A stretch of 64,000 nucleotides of DNA from Lachnospiraceae bacterium YSD2013 (GTDB taxonomy: Bacteria > Bacillota > Clostridia > Lachnospirales > Lachnospiraceae). The translations under genes were made by a program, and so were the position numbers. The number at the start of each line of letters is the position of its first letter. The first letter of the stretch is position 1. The notes under the pieces were generated by a model that saw nothing but the letters and a program-made list of their open reading frames with translations, did not search any database and was not told the origin of the DNA. Location: NCBI GenBank assembly GCA_900100895.1, contig FMTX01000010.1, forward strand, positions 1-64,000, in the 5' to 3' direction. Of this stretch, positions 25,202 to 34,953 are shown in pieces.

Positions 25202-25241
25202 AAAGGTTCAAATCTTACATAAACGTAAGAAATGAACCTTT
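25202..25241. promoter_or_regulatory. BceR-type operator between kinase and transporter genes
   Basis: A nested inverted repeat lies between the kinase and ATPase genes. The outer arms are AAAGGTTCA (25202-25210) and TGAACCTTT (25233-25241). The inner one, CTTACATAAACGTAAG (25214-25229), fits the known Bce-family response-regulator operator TNACA-N4-TGTAA with one change. It lies 75-125 bp upstream of the bceA start, suggesting transporter expression is induced by the adjacent regulator. The outer arms could also form a weak terminator behind the kinase gene. Confidence 0.65.
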
Positions 25242-25244
25242 TTC

Positions 25245-26240
25245 TTATTCATAGAAAACTTTATTCTTCGGAAACGTTAAGTACATCTTGGTGCCGACGT
25301 TCTCCTGCGATTCGCATCTGATGTCAATCTTGAGGTTGTCGCAGATGCTCTTAACAAGGTATAAGCCTATACCGCTTGAGTGAGCCTCGCCGCGTCCGTT
25401 AAAGCCGGTGTAGCCTCGCTCAAAGATTCGGGGAAGGTTCGTGGCATCGATACCGATACCCGTATCCTCTATCACAAGAAGGCTGTCATCTTCCTTGAAA
25501 GCAATTCTTACGTAGCCTTCCTTGGTATACTTAAGGCAGTTTGAAAGAATCTGCTCAATTACAATGAGTACCCATTTTCTGTCCGTAAGTACATATGCAT
25601 CTTCAACTTCCATCTTAAGGGAAAGCTTCTTCTCTATGAAGTCAAGCTTAAACTTTCTGACGATGGTCGTTACAATATCTCTGATGTTTTCTTTTTGAAT
25701 TACATAGTCGGTGTGCTCGGACTGAAGTCTTAAGTATGACATAACCATGTCGACGTAAGACTCAATACTTGAAAGGTTCCTAAGGAGATTCCTCGAACTG
25801 TCCGAGTCCATGGCCTGAAGGTGAAGTCGCATGGAAGCTATGGGTGTCTTAATCTGATGCACCCAGGTGGAATAATAATCCGTGGTGTCGCGCATTTTCT
25901 TTTCATGAGAAGTAAGTGCTTCGGATAATTCACCTATAACATGGTTGATTATGTTCTGATAATCCTGCTCAAGCGTTGACTCGGGGCTCGGAAGCTTGTC
26001 GGTCACACTTACCGCGGGAAGTTTGGCTATGTGAGAAAGCCTCTTATGCTTGCCGGTCTTGACAGATATTCTGATGACTACAAGAATAGCCAGATAAGCC
26101 ATGCTGAATACCACAGGATACAAAACAGCTTGAAGAGGCAGATTGTAGAGATAAAATATAACCGCAAAAATAATGATGGTGCCGGCGTATCCGATCAGCC
26201 TTATTTTGTTGGTAAACATGTCTTTGATAATGTTCTTCAT
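25245..26240 (-). CDS. BceS-like intramembrane-sensing histidine kinase
   Basis: This 331-aa kinase has two N-terminal membrane helices (about 14-32 and 38-58) and almost no extracellular loop, the hallmark of BceS-type kinases that sense through the ABC permease. The phospho-acceptor histidine lies in T-W-V-H-Q-I-K-T-P-I; the ATPase domain shows the N box I-E-Q-I-L-S-N-C-L-K-Y, G1 E-D-T-G-I-G-I and G2 S-S-G-I-G-L-Y-L. It follows the response regulator gene by 2 bp, forming bceR-bceS. Ligand peptides such as bacitracin or lantibiotics are typical but not determined. Confidence 0.92.
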   Translation of the reverse strand: MKNIIKDMFTNKIRLIGYAGTIIIFAVIFYLYNLPLQAVLYPVVFSMAYLAILVVIRISVKTGKHKRLSHIAKLPAVSVTDKLPSPESTLEQDYQNIINHVIGELSEALTSHEKKMRDTTDYYSTWVHQIKTPIASMRLHLQAMDSDSSRNLLRNLSSIESYVDMVMSYLRLQSEHTDYVIQKENIRDIVTTIVRKFKLDFIEKKLSLKMEVEDAYVLTDRKWVLIVIEQILSNCLKYTKEGYVRIAFKEDDSLLVIEDTGIGIDATNLPRIFERGYTGFNGRGEAHSSGIGLYLVKSICDNLKIDIRCESQENVGTKMYLTFPKNKVFYE

Positions 26241-26242
26241 GC

Positions 26243-26917
26243 TTACTGCTCCACAATGTATCCTACACCGAACTTGGTGGTAATGAAGCCCTCAAGGCCT
26301 GCGGCGTCAAGCTTCTTACGAAGGCGGTTAACGTTAACCGTAAGCGTATTCTCGTCTACGAAGCTGTCGGTCTCCCAGAGTGCTTCCATAAGCTTCTCAC
26401 GGCTTACTACGATACCTTTATTCTTAAGAAGGGTAAGAAGAATCTTAAACTCGTTACCGCTAAGATCAATCTTCTCTCCGTTATATGTAAGCGAATTGTC
26501 ACCGAGATTAAGAATCGCGCCCTTGTGCTCCATTACAGGCACAGCCTCGCCGAAATCATAGGTACGTCTGAGAAGTGCCTGAACCTTGGCAATAAGAACG
26601 TTGCCGTCGAAAGGCTTGGCAATAAAGTCATCTGCGCCCATGTTCATGGCCATAACGATATTCATGTTCTCGGCAGTGGAGCTTATAAAGATAATCGGAA
26701 CCTTGGACTGCGCTCTTATCTGCGTACACCAATAATACCCGTCATAAGCGGGCAAAGAAATATCAAGAAGGACCAGCTGCGGGTTGTATTCCGCGAACTC
26801 TCCCATGATGTTTCTGAAATCCTTAACAGGCTTCACCTCGAGGTTCCACTGAGAGGCAAGCTGAACTATTCCCTCTGCGATTCCCTCGTCATCTTCTACC
26901 AAAAGAATTTTGTGCAT
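26243..26917 (-). CDS. BceR-like response regulator (OmpR/PhoB family)
   Basis: The protein has a receiver domain with the acidic pair V-E-D-D, phospho-acceptor aspartate in L-V-L-L-D-I-S-L-P and lysine in A-K-P-F, followed by a winged-helix DNA-binding domain (R-E-K-L-M-E-A-L-W; V-N-R-L-R-K-K-L). The start is taken at 26917, 7 nt after GAGGG; an ATG two codons earlier (26923) lies too close to that site. It likely binds the operator at 25214-25229. The set bceR-bceS // bceA-bceB is complete, so this is a functional detoxification module. Confidence 0.92.
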   Translation of the reverse strand: MHKILLVEDDEGIAEGIVQLASQWNLEVKPVKDFRNIMGEFAEYNPQLVLLDISLPAYDGYYWCTQIRAQSKVPIIFISSTAENMNIVMAMNMGADDFIAKPFDGNVLIAKVQALLRRTYDFGEAVPVMEHKGAILNLGDNSLTYNGEKIDLSGNEFKILLTLLKNKGIVVSREKLMEALWETDSFVDENTLTVNVNRLRKKLDAAGLEGFITTKFGVGYIVEQ

Positions 26918-26996
26918 ACTCATACCCTCATATCTATGTTTATTTCGTTCATTTTAGCGCATACCGCACCATTATACAATGCAGTCTGCGGTTTCT

Positions 26997-29900
26997 TTAT
27001 ATTTTCATCATATCAAAAATGCTTATCTGATCGGTCTCGGGAATTGAACCCAAAATTCCGAGGTCAGCCATTTCATCGGCTATGGTCTGAGACACGTGCG
27101 CTCTTGACTTAAAGTCGTCCTTGGACGTAAAAGGTCCCAGTTTGCATGCTTCCACAATCGAGTCAGCCGCGTTTTCACCGAGGCCGTCTATGCTGTTAAA
27201 AGAAGGCATAATCTTGTTATTAACTATCGAGAAGAGTCTCGACTTGGCCTTGAATAAGTCGATGGGCTCGAACTCATATCCGCGCGCATACATTTCCTGC
27301 ACGATTCGCATGTCTCTTATGGAGTTTTCGTCCTTGGGCGTAGGATTCTCAAGGTTCTGAAGGCGCTTTAACTCTTCCTCCAGTCTCTCGCGTCCGAAGC
27401 ACATCGTACGATAGTTAAATGCCTTAGCTCTGATGGAAAAGAAAGCCGCATAGTAAGCCAGAGGATAGTAAACCTTACAATATGCTATACGCCAAGCCAT
27501 CATAACGTAAGCAGCCGCATGGGCTCGCGGGAACATGTACTTAATCTTCTGGCAGGACTCAATGTACCACTCGGGGACATTGCAGGCACGCATGTCTTCT
27601 TTCCAGCCTTCCCACTTATCGCACTTACCGGCCGCAACCTTACCCTTACGAACCATCTCCATGATTTTGAAGGATTCCTCGGACTCAACGCCCATGTTGA
27701 TAAGGTAAGTCATAATATCATCACGTGTACAGATAGCGGTTGAAATGGTAGCTATGCCGTCACGAATAAGGTCCTGTGCATTGTTAAGCCATACGTCGGT
27801 ACCGTGGGACAGACCCGCGATACGAATAAGGTCGGAGAAATACTTAGGCTTGGCTTCCTGAACCATGCCCATGGAGAAGTCTGTACCAAACTCAGGCACG
27901 CCGAGGCAGCCTATCTCTACGCCGCCGATATCCTTGGGCTCTACGCCGAGAGCTTCTGTCGATTCGAAAAGTGACATAACCTTCGGATCGTCAAGCGGAA
28001 TCGTAAGCGGGTCGATACCCGTTAAGTCCTGAAGCATACGAATCATGGTAGGATCATCGTGTCCGAGTATATCAAGCTTAAGCAAGTTATGGTCGATTGA
28101 GTGATAGTCAAAGTGTGTTGTAATAATATCCGTCTCGGTATCATTGGCCGGATGCTGTACGGGGGTAAAAGAATTGATATCCTCTCCCACGGGAAGCACT
28201 ATAATACCGCCGGGGTGCTGACCTGTACTGCGGCGCACTCCCACGCAGCCTTGAACGATACGGTCGATCTCGCAGTTTCTTTTGCTGATGCCTTTCTCTT
28301 CGTAGTATTTCTTAACGTAACCGAAGGCGGTCTTATCGGCAAGAGTTGCGATGGTACCTGCGCGGAAGGTCTGGCCGGCACCGAATATTACTTCTGTGTA
28401 TTTGTGAGCCTTGGACTGGTATTCGCCCGAGAAGTTTAAGTCGATATCGGGCTCCTTGTCACCCTTAAATCCAAGGAAGGTTTCAAAAGGAATGTCGAAG
28501 CCGTCTTTCTTAAGCTTCTCTCCGCAGACGGGGCAGACTCTGTCAGGCATGTCGACACCCGCCATACCTCTGAACTTCTTAACCTCTTCGGAGTCAAAGT
28601 CGTAGAAATGACACTTCGAGCAGTAATAGTGAGGCACCAGAGGGTTAACCTCAGTAATACCTGCCATAGTGGCCACAAAGCTCGAGCCTACGGAACCACG
28701 GGAACCTACGAGGTAACCGTCCTCGACAGACTTCCACACGAGTTTCTGGGCGATAATGTACATTACGGCGAATCCGTTGGTGATAATTGAGTGAAGCTCA
28801 CGTTCGAGACGTTCCTTAACTATCTCGGGGAGGTCGGGACCGTACATTTCATGAGCTTTGTTGTAACAAATCGTAGTAAGTATCTCGTCGGAATTCTCGA
28901 TGACGGGAGGACACTTATCCGGGCGCACAGGTGACATGGACTCTATCTGGTCCGCTATCATATTGGAGTTAGTTACTACAACTTCCATTGCCTTGTCGCG
29001 TCCGAGGTAACCGAACTCTTCAAGCATTTCATCGGTTGTGTGCAGGTATAAAGGTGCCTGATTGTCGGCATCTTCAAAGCCCTGACCTTTCATGATGATA
29101 CGTCTGTATATCTCATCCTCGGGGTCAAGGAAGTGCACGTCGCAAGTAGCCACAACGGGCTTATTGTAAGCCTCGCCGAGGCGCACTATCTCTCTGTTTA
29201 TGTTAAGAATATCCTCTTCGGAATTGACGTTTTCAATCTTCTCATCTCTTATCATGAAAGCGTTGTTGCCGCGGGGCTGAATCTCAAGATAGTCATAGAA
29301 ATTGACTATTCTTGCTATCGTCTCGTCGCTTCTCTCATCTAAGATGGCACGGTACAATTCACCTGCTTCGCAGGCACTGCCGATAATAAGGCCTTCTCTG
29401 TGCTTCATTATCTCGCTCTTTGGCATACGGGGACGCTTATTGAAGTAATCAAGGTGAGACTTCGAAATAAGGGTATAGAGGTTAACTCGTCCCGTATTGT
29501 TCTTGGCGAGTATTATTACGTGATGAGTAGGGAGCTTCTTAATTACATCCGCCGATACCTTAGTACCTTCGTTAATGTCATCCATGGTGGCAAAGCCCTT
29601 CTCACGGCACATTTTAAGAAGCTTAACAAACGCGCCGCCCGTAGCCGTAGCATCGTCTACAGCTCTGTGGTGCGTAATAAGCGTTACATTAAGTTCCTTA
29701 CATATAGAGTCAAGCGTGAATCTGTGAAGCCTGGTAAGGAAATGTCTGGAAAGCCCCAGCGTATCCACGCAGGTAAAGTCGTAAGTGTATCCCAGTCTCT
29801 CGCAGTTGGCCTTGATAAAAGAAGTATCAAAGGTAGCGTTGTGAGCTACGAGAATAGTGCCCTTACAGAACTCAAGGAATCTCGGGAGCACTTCTTCTAT

Positions 29901-31598
29901 CGTGCCCGCATCCTTAACCTGAGCATCGGTAATGGTGGTAAGCTTGGTAATACGATAAGGAATCGGAATCTCAGGGTTAACAAACTCTGAGAATGTATCT
30001 GTAATCTCACCGTTCACTACCTTAACGGCACCGATTTCTATAATCTTGTTCTTGGTAGCTGAAAAGCCTGTGGTCTCTATATCAAATACCACATAATCGC
30101 TGTCGATGCTCTGATTCTTGGAATCAAGAATCGTCTCGATAAGGTCATCTACCAGATATCCCTCGACACCGTAAATAACCTTGAAGAAATCCTGCTTGTT
30201 AGGATTCTCGTCACCGGCTTCGATTCTCTTTGCTTTTTCTTTTTTCCAGAGGTCTTCCCATGTGTGATTGGCATCGGGGAAGGACTGCACTACGCCATGA
30301 TCGGTTACCGCAATAGCCTTGTGGCCCCATGCATAGGCGCGCTTAACAATGTCCGACACCTCGCTGATGCCGTCCATATCGCTCATCTTGGTATGACAGT
30401 GAAGCTCTACGCGCTTAACGGGCGCTGTGTCGACTCTGCCGCCGGTTCTGAAATCCTTGCCTACCATAACGGACTTGGGCGAAGTTACGGACAGTTCGTG
30501 GTCGAACTTATCTTCCTGAGGCACACCCATTACGCGCACGAACTTACCGGGCGACAATTTATCAAGGTACGCGGGCGCTTCCTCCGTAAGGCAGAAGAAC
30601 TTAACTTTAATCGTATCCGTAAAGTCGGTTACGTTAAAAGAAATAATGCTTCTGTCGCCTCTGATATCTCGCTGTTCATTGGCAATAACCTTGCCCCTGA
30701 AGACCACGGTGGTAAAGTCTTCCACAAGGTTCTCAATCTTGGTATATTCTTCCTCGTCGCTGATTTCTCCTCCGAAGATAACATCGGGGTTATCCGACTT
30801 CTCGGTGGCACGGGGCTCGCGGCGTTTAAACTCTTTCTTAAAGCCGCCCTTTTCAAACTTCTTCTCGAACTTTTTGCCTGAATCGGAGCCTGATTTGGGA
30901 GCTGCTTTTTCTTTTTTCTCAGGTGCCTTGGAGGCCTCTGCTGACTTATCGGCGCCACCCTCAGCCTCAGCGGGCGCGGGTGCACCCTCCTCATCGCTCT
31001 TAAGACTTGCAACGTTAATACGGCTCTCCACGAGCTTGGCAATCTTGTACTCGTCCCACTTGGTGCGCTCGGTAATATCACCGGTCTCTTCGTGTCTGTA
31101 AGTCACAGTAAATAAAGCATCCGAAAGGTTAAACCTCTCGCACACTACTTTTCTGAAATATTCAAGTACTTCGCTCTCGCGTCTCTTGATAATCTCCGAA
31201 TCCGGAAGAGAAAGCTCGATGTGATTCTTGTCAATCTCAGTAATTTCGGCTTTCTTGACTGTATTAAAAAGAATGGGGCTCATTTCCTGAAGTTCTTCGA
31301 AAATGCTGTCCTTGTACTCGTCAATAAGACTGCTTACGGTGTAGCTCTCAGGCAGATGATAGTCCTCGATTATATAGATTTCCATGTTAACACCCGCAAA
31401 CATCTGCTTGCGGATTTCCTTAATCACGGAATAGATATCTTTCTTGGGAATGATATGATTGCTTGAAATGTAAATCTTAAGAACGTCTCTGCGTTTGTTG
31501 GAGGATACCTTGGTGACCAATACTTCATCAAACATATCCCTTAAACCGCTCTTTAATTCAAGAGTCTTAAATACTTCCCAAAACGCCTTCGGTTCCAT
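26997..31598 (-). CDS. polC: DNA polymerase III subunit alpha, PolC type
   Basis: This is the main replicative polymerase of low-GC Gram-positives. The 1533-aa protein has the PolC domain order: an N-terminal region, OB fold (V-F-R-G-K-V-I-A-N-E-Q-R), PHP domain (V-E-L-H-C-H-T-K-M-S-D-M-D-G) interrupted by a DEDDh proofreading exonuclease (V-F-D-I-E-T-T-G), then the polymerase core with P-D-I-D-L-N-F-S-G and a zinc finger (C-S-K-C and C-P-V-C). A charged low-complexity stretch (K/E/A rich, about 200-260) sits between the first two domains. It is the last gene of the uppS-to-polC run, 3 bp after ispG. The usual downstream rimP-nusA genes are absent here. Confidence 0.97.
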   Translation of the reverse strand: MEPKAFWEVFKTLELKSGLRDMFDEVLVTKVSSNKRRDVLKIYISSNHIIPKKDIYSVIKEIRKQMFAGVNMEIYIIEDYHLPESYTVSSLIDEYKDSIFEELQEMSPILFNTVKKAEITEIDKNHIELSLPDSEIIKRRESEVLEYFRKVVCERFNLSDALFTVTYRHEETGDITERTKWDEYKIAKLVESRINVASLKSDEEGAPAPAEAEGGADKSAEASKAPEKKEKAAPKSGSDSGKKFEKKFEKGGFKKEFKRREPRATEKSDNPDVIFGGEISDEEEYTKIENLVEDFTTVVFRGKVIANEQRDIRGDRSIISFNVTDFTDTIKVKFFCLTEEAPAYLDKLSPGKFVRVMGVPQEDKFDHELSVTSPKSVMVGKDFRTGGRVDTAPVKRVELHCHTKMSDMDGISEVSDIVKRAYAWGHKAIAVTDHGVVQSFPDANHTWEDLWKKEKAKRIEAGDENPNKQDFFKVIYGVEGYLVDDLIETILDSKNQSIDSDYVVFDIETTGFSATKNKIIEIGAVKVVNGEITDTFSEFVNPEIPIPYRITKLTTITDAQVKDAGTIEEVLPRFLEFCKGTILVAHNATFDTSFIKANCERLGYTYDFTCVDTLGLSRHFLTRLHRFTLDSICKELNVTLITHHRAVDDATATGGAFVKLLKMCREKGFATMDDINEGTKVSADVIKKLPTHHVIILAKNNTGRVNLYTLISKSHLDYFNKRPRMPKSEIMKHREGLIIGSACEAGELYRAILDERSDETIARIVNFYDYLEIQPRGNNAFMIRDEKIENVNSEEDILNINREIVRLGEAYNKPVVATCDVHFLDPEDEIYRRIIMKGQGFEDADNQAPLYLHTTDEMLEEFGYLGRDKAMEVVVTNSNMIADQIESMSPVRPDKCPPVIENSDEILTTICYNKAHEMYGPDLPEIVKERLERELHSIITNGFAVMYIIAQKLVWKSVEDGYLVGSRGSVGSSFVATMAGITEVNPLVPHYYCSKCHFYDFDSEEVKKFRGMAGVDMPDRVCPVCGEKLKKDGFDIPFETFLGFKGDKEPDIDLNFSGEYQSKAHKYTEVIFGAGQTFRAGTIATLADKTAFGYVKKYYEEKGISKRNCEIDRIVQGCVGVRRSTGQHPGGIIVLPVGEDINSFTPVQHPANDTETDIITTHFDYHSIDHNLLKLDILGHDDPTMIRMLQDLTGIDPLTIPLDDPKVMSLFESTEALGVEPKDIGGVEIGCLGVPEFGTDFSMGMVQEAKPKYFSDLIRIAGLSHGTDVWLNNAQDLIRDGIATISTAICTRDDIMTYLINMGVESEESFKIMEMVRKGKVAAGKCDKWEGWKEDMRACNVPEWYIESCQKIKYMFPRAHAAAYVMMAWRIAYCKVYYPLAYYAAFFSIRAKAFNYRTMCFGRERLEEELKRLQNLENPTPKDENSIRDMRIVQEMYARGYEFEPIDLFKAKSRLFSIVNNKIMPSFNSIDGLGENAADSIVEACKLGPFTSKDDFKSRAHVSQTIADEMADLGILGSIPETDQISIFDMMKI

Positions 31599-31601
31599 TT
31601 A

Positions 31602-32660
31602 TCATTTTCCCCAATTCTTAAGTTCTTCTTCAAGTGCCGTAAACAGCTCTGATTCCGGCATCTTTCTGATAATCTCGCCTTTCTTGAACAAAAGGCCTTC
31701 GCCGTCGCCTCCGGCTACGCCAAGGTCGGCTTCTCTTGCCTCTCCGGGGCCGTTAACCGCGCATCCCATAACGGCAAGCTTGATATTGAGCGGATACTTC
31801 TCCGCAACTTCCTCGACCTTCGTAGCAAGGCCGATTAAATCTATCTTGGTACGTCCGCAGGTAGGGCAGGAAATAACTTCTATGCCTTCTTTCCTGAGCC
31901 CTAAGGTTCTCAGTACTATTCTTGCGGAACGAACTTCGTCCACAACGTCGCCGGTAAGCGATACTCGAACAGTATCACCGATACCCTTCGAAAGAATAAG
32001 TCCCAAGCCGATTCCGGACTTAATGTTACCGGAAAAAGCAGTACCCGACTCGGTAATACCCACATGCAAAGGATAAGGAATCTTGCCCGCAATCTTCTCG
32101 TGAGCTTCCGCGCACATAAGTACATTGGTAGACTTAAGGCTTACCACAAGGTTATCATAGCCCATGTCCTCGATACGACGCACGTTGCGAAGTGCACTCT
32201 CCACAAGACCCTCAGCCGTAACACCACCGTAGCGCTCCACAAGGTCTTTCTCCATGGAACCTGAGTTAACGCCCACACGAATAGGTATATTACGCTCTCT
32301 GGCTGCCTTAACGACCTCCAAAAGCTTCTCATCGGTACCGATGTTGCCGGGATTAATACGTACCTTGTCAGCGCCGTTCTCGATGGCTGCGACTGCCATC
32401 TTATAATCAAAGTGAATATCCGCCACAAGGGGGATGGATATTTCTTTCTTAATCTCCTTAATCGCGCGAGCCGCCTCAAGAGTAGGAACCGTTGAACGCA
32501 CTATCTCACAGCCTGCTTCCTCGAGTCTGTGAATCTGCTCTACAGTGCTCTTAACATCTTCAGTTCTGGTATTGGTCATGGACTGAATAAGAATAGGGTT
32601 GCCGTGACCGATTACTCTGTTACCGATATGAATTTCTTTGGTCGTATCTCTGAATGCCAT
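31602..32660 (-). CDS. ispG: 4-hydroxy-3-methylbut-2-enyl diphosphate synthase (flavodoxin/ferredoxin)
   Basis: IspG reduces the cyclic diphosphate MEcPP to HMBPP in the non-mevalonate isoprenoid pathway. The 352-aa protein has the TIM-barrel start (I-G-H-G-N-P-I-L-I-Q-S-M-T-N-T) and a C-terminal [4Fe-4S] domain with cysteines in I-S-C-P-T-C-G-R-T and M-G-C-A-V-N-G-P-G-E. Dxr, the first committed enzyme of this pathway, is encoded two genes upstream, and uppS and cdsA lie in the same run, so the cluster supplies lipid carriers. Length and motifs match the bacterial form without the plant insertion. Confidence 0.96.
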   Translation of the reverse strand: MAFRDTTKEIHIGNRVIGHGNPILIQSMTNTRTEDVKSTVEQIHRLEEAGCEIVRSTVPTLEAARAIKEIKKEISIPLVADIHFDYKMAVAAIENGADKVRINPGNIGTDEKLLEVVKAARERNIPIRVGVNSGSMEKDLVERYGGVTAEGLVESALRNVRRIEDMGYDNLVVSLKSTNVLMCAEAHEKIAGKIPYPLHVGITESGTAFSGNIKSGIGLGLILSKGIGDTVRVSLTGDVVDEVRSARIVLRTLGLRKEGIEVISCPTCGRTKIDLIGLATKVEEVAEKYPLNIKLAVMGCAVNGPGEAREADLGVAGGDGEGLLFKKGEIIRKMPESELFTALEEELKNWGK

Positions 32661-32680
32661 AGTCTCTCGCTTTCGCTTAA

Positions 32681-33769
32681 TTATCTAAAAAATCTCATGA
32701 TATCGTTAAATAAAATAAATACAGTAAGTGCAAAGAATAAAATGATTCCGATAAGGTGAACAATGCCTTCCTTGTCCGCGGGAACGGGCTTGCCTCGTAC
32801 TACCTCGATAAACAGGAACACTAATCTTCCGCCGTCAAGCGCGGGAAGAGGAAGGAGGTTAAGTACACCGAGGTTAACGCTAAGCAACATTGCAAGGTTC
32901 ATCATCGTAAGCACAATGCTCGAGAAGCCATATTGCTTAACCGAATTATAACTCTCGCCCACAATCTGAGCGACACCTACGGGACCTGCCACATCATCCT
33001 TGGAAAGTCTGCCGAGAACAAGTTCCCTTAAGCTCTTCAAAGTGTTCTTGAAATTGAATCCAAGCTCATACCAGCTGTATTTAAAGAGGTTCCAGCCCTT
33101 GCACTCCACAATGTTGTTGCCGCCTTCGATACCGATATAGTAGCGACCGTCTGCCTCACTGTACTGAGGTGCAAAAGAAACCTTACCCTTCTCACCGTTA
33201 CGCTCGTACTCAATGGTAAGTTCTTCGCCTCTGTTGAGAATCGAAATAAGTGTAATGTCTCTCCAGATGTGAATCTTCTCGCCGTTAATTGCAGTAATGG
33301 TATCGCCGACCTGAAGTCCCGACTCAATAGCCGGACGACCCTCGGTAAGATTACTGATGGTAGGAAGATCGCTTCCGCAATTTGCAACGATTATCATAGA
33401 GAAAATCATCGCAAGAATAAAGTTAAAGAAAGGCCCGGCAAATACCGCCGAAATCCTTGCCCAAACCTTAGCCTCCCTGAAGGGAATACCCGCGGGCTTC
33501 TCAAGCAGCTCATCTTCGTCGGCCTTAAGCTCAGCATCCTTATGAGGCTCAAGTGCCACGTCCGAATCAAATATGCACGCACCGCCGAAAGGAAGTGCCT
33601 TAAGCGCGAACTTCGTACCTTTCTTGGTAAAATGTAAAAGCGTAGGTCCGAAACCCACATCAAACTCAAGTACTCTGATACCGTTCATCCTTGCAACGAT
33701 GAAATGTCCGAACTCATGCGCAATGACAATCACCGAAAGGATAATAATAAACCAAATAATCGACGCCAT
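32681..33769 (-). CDS. rseP: Site-2 protease RseP/RasP
   Basis: This intramembrane zinc metalloprotease cleaves membrane-anchored regulators such as anti-sigma factors. It has the H-E-x-x-H motif (I-A-H-E-F-G-H) in the first helix, a PDZ domain (about 135-220, with G-L-Q-V-G-D-T-I-T-A-I-N-G), and the N-L-L-P-L-P-A-L-D-G-G motif in the third helix. An ATG at 33769 preceded by AAGGA is likely; a TTG at 33775 is an alternative. Dxr is 29-30 bp upstream, the conserved dxr-rseP order in Firmicutes. Confidence 0.95.
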   Translation of the reverse strand: MASIIWFIIILSVIVIAHEFGHFIVARMNGIRVLEFDVGFGPTLLHFTKKGTKFALKALPFGGACIFDSDVALEPHKDAELKADEDELLEKPAGIPFREAKVWARISAVFAGPFFNFILAMIFSMIIVANCGSDLPTISNLTEGRPAIESGLQVGDTITAINGEKIHIWRDITLISILNRGEELTIEYERNGEKGKVSFAPQYSEADGRYYIGIEGGNNIVECKGWNLFKYSWYELGFNFKNTLKSLRELVLGRLSKDDVAGPVGVAQIVGESYNSVKQYGFSSIVLTMMNLAMLLSVNLGVLNLLPLPALDGGRLVFLFIEVVRGKPVPADKEGIVHLIGIILFFALTVFILFNDIMRFFR

Positions 33770-33798
33770 AATCAATAAATCCTTGTACCATTTTTAGC

Positions 33799-34944
33799 TT
33801 ATTTAAAGCGTTTTTTCAAAATCTCGTAAACATGAGCCTCTGTTAAGAGTATCTCTTCCACCGTAGGAGCCTGAATATTCTTAACTTCCGCCATGACAGC
33901 CTCAATATACTCATAGATGCCCGTAAATCCAATCTTCTTAGAGAGGAAATCCTTAACCGCAAGCTCATTGGCCGCGTTAAATACCGTAGGCATAACGCCG
34001 CCCTCTCCGATAGCCTTGTAAGCGTACTTAAGACCTCTGAAAGTCTCAATATCGGGCTCAAAGAAGGTTATTTCTCTAAGCTTAAAGAAATCAAGCTTAT
34101 TGCCGCTCATAGGTCTTCTGTCGGGGTAAAATAAAGCGTACTGAATAGGCAGCTTCATATCGGGAACCCCAAGCTGCGCAATTACAGAGCCGTCCACGTA
34201 CTCAACCATAGAATGGATAATGCTCTGAGGCTGAATAACTACCTGAATATCGGTAGCTTCCACATCAAAGAGCCACTTGGCCTCAATAACTTCAAGACCC
34301 TTATTAACAAGTGTAGCGGAATCTATGGTAACTTTCTTACCCATGCTCCAGTTGGGGTGCTTGAGAGCATCTTCAACCGTCATGGACTTAAGTTCATCAA
34401 AAGTCTTGCCTCTGAAAGGACCGCCCGATGCGGTTAGAAGAATCTTGCTTAAGTTCTTCTTATTCTCTCCGTTGAGAGACTGGAATATCGCGCTATGCTC
34501 CGAATCAACGGGAAGTATGGATACTCCGTATTCTTTAGCCAAAGGCATTATAATATGTCCTGCGGTCACAAGTGTCTCTTTATTGGCAAGGGCAATAGTC
34601 TTATGAGCTTTAATAGCCGCAATCGTAGGCTGAATGCCTATCATACCTACAAGAGCCGTTACTACCACATCGCCGCCCGGAATCGAACAGATTTCAAGAA
34701 GTCCGTCCATTCCCTCAAAAACGGTTACGTCCAAGTCCTTTACGCGGTCCTTTAAATCACGGTAAGCCGCGGAATCGTACATAACAGCATAAGAAGGCTT
34801 AAATTCACGAATCTGAGCCTCCATCAAATCTACATTGGTCGACGCAGCAAGTGCAAATACTTTAAGTCCTTCCTGCGCTCTCACTATATCAAGTGTCTGG
34901 GTTCCGATTGAACCGGTGGACCCAAGTATTACAAGATTTTTCAT
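33799..34944 (-). CDS. dxr: 1-deoxy-D-xylulose-5-phosphate reductoisomerase
   Basis: Dxr converts DXP to 2-C-methyl-D-erythritol 4-phosphate with NADPH. The 381-aa protein starts L-V-I-L-G-S-T-G-S-I-G-T-Q-T-L (NADPH-binding loop) and contains L-A-N-K-E-T-L-V, L-P-V-D-S-E-H-S-A-I-F-Q, and T-A-S-G-G-P-F-R. The ATG at 34944 (M-K-N) is 6-7 nt after GAGG; the longer version starting at TTG 34950 is not needed. The preceding cdsA gene ends 10 bp away. Confidence 0.97.
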   Translation of the reverse strand: MKNLVILGSTGSIGTQTLDIVRAQEGLKVFALAASTNVDLMEAQIREFKPSYAVMYDSAAYRDLKDRVKDLDVTVFEGMDGLLEICSIPGGDVVVTALVGMIGIQPTIAAIKAHKTIALANKETLVTAGHIIMPLAKEYGVSILPVDSEHSAIFQSLNGENKKNLSKILLTASGGPFRGKTFDELKSMTVEDALKHPNWSMGKKVTIDSATLVNKGLEVIEAKWLFDVEATDIQVVIQPQSIIHSMVEYVDGSVIAQLGVPDMKLPIQYALFYPDRRPMSGNKLDFFKLREITFFEPDIETFRGLKYAYKAIGEGGVMPTVFNAANELAVKDFLSKKIGFTGIYEYIEAVMAEVKNIQAPTVEEILLTEAHVYEILKKRFK

Positions 34945-34953
34945 AAACAACCT

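Noticed and set aside
25202-25241. Simple terminator behind the BceS-like kinase
   Set aside because: No T-run follows the stem on the minus strand, and the inner half-sites match a response-regulator operator better.
30629-31101. Open frames on both strands inside the N-terminal part of polC
   Set aside because: They lie in the low-complexity charged linker of PolC, where base composition bias leaves other frames open; no start signals or family motifs.
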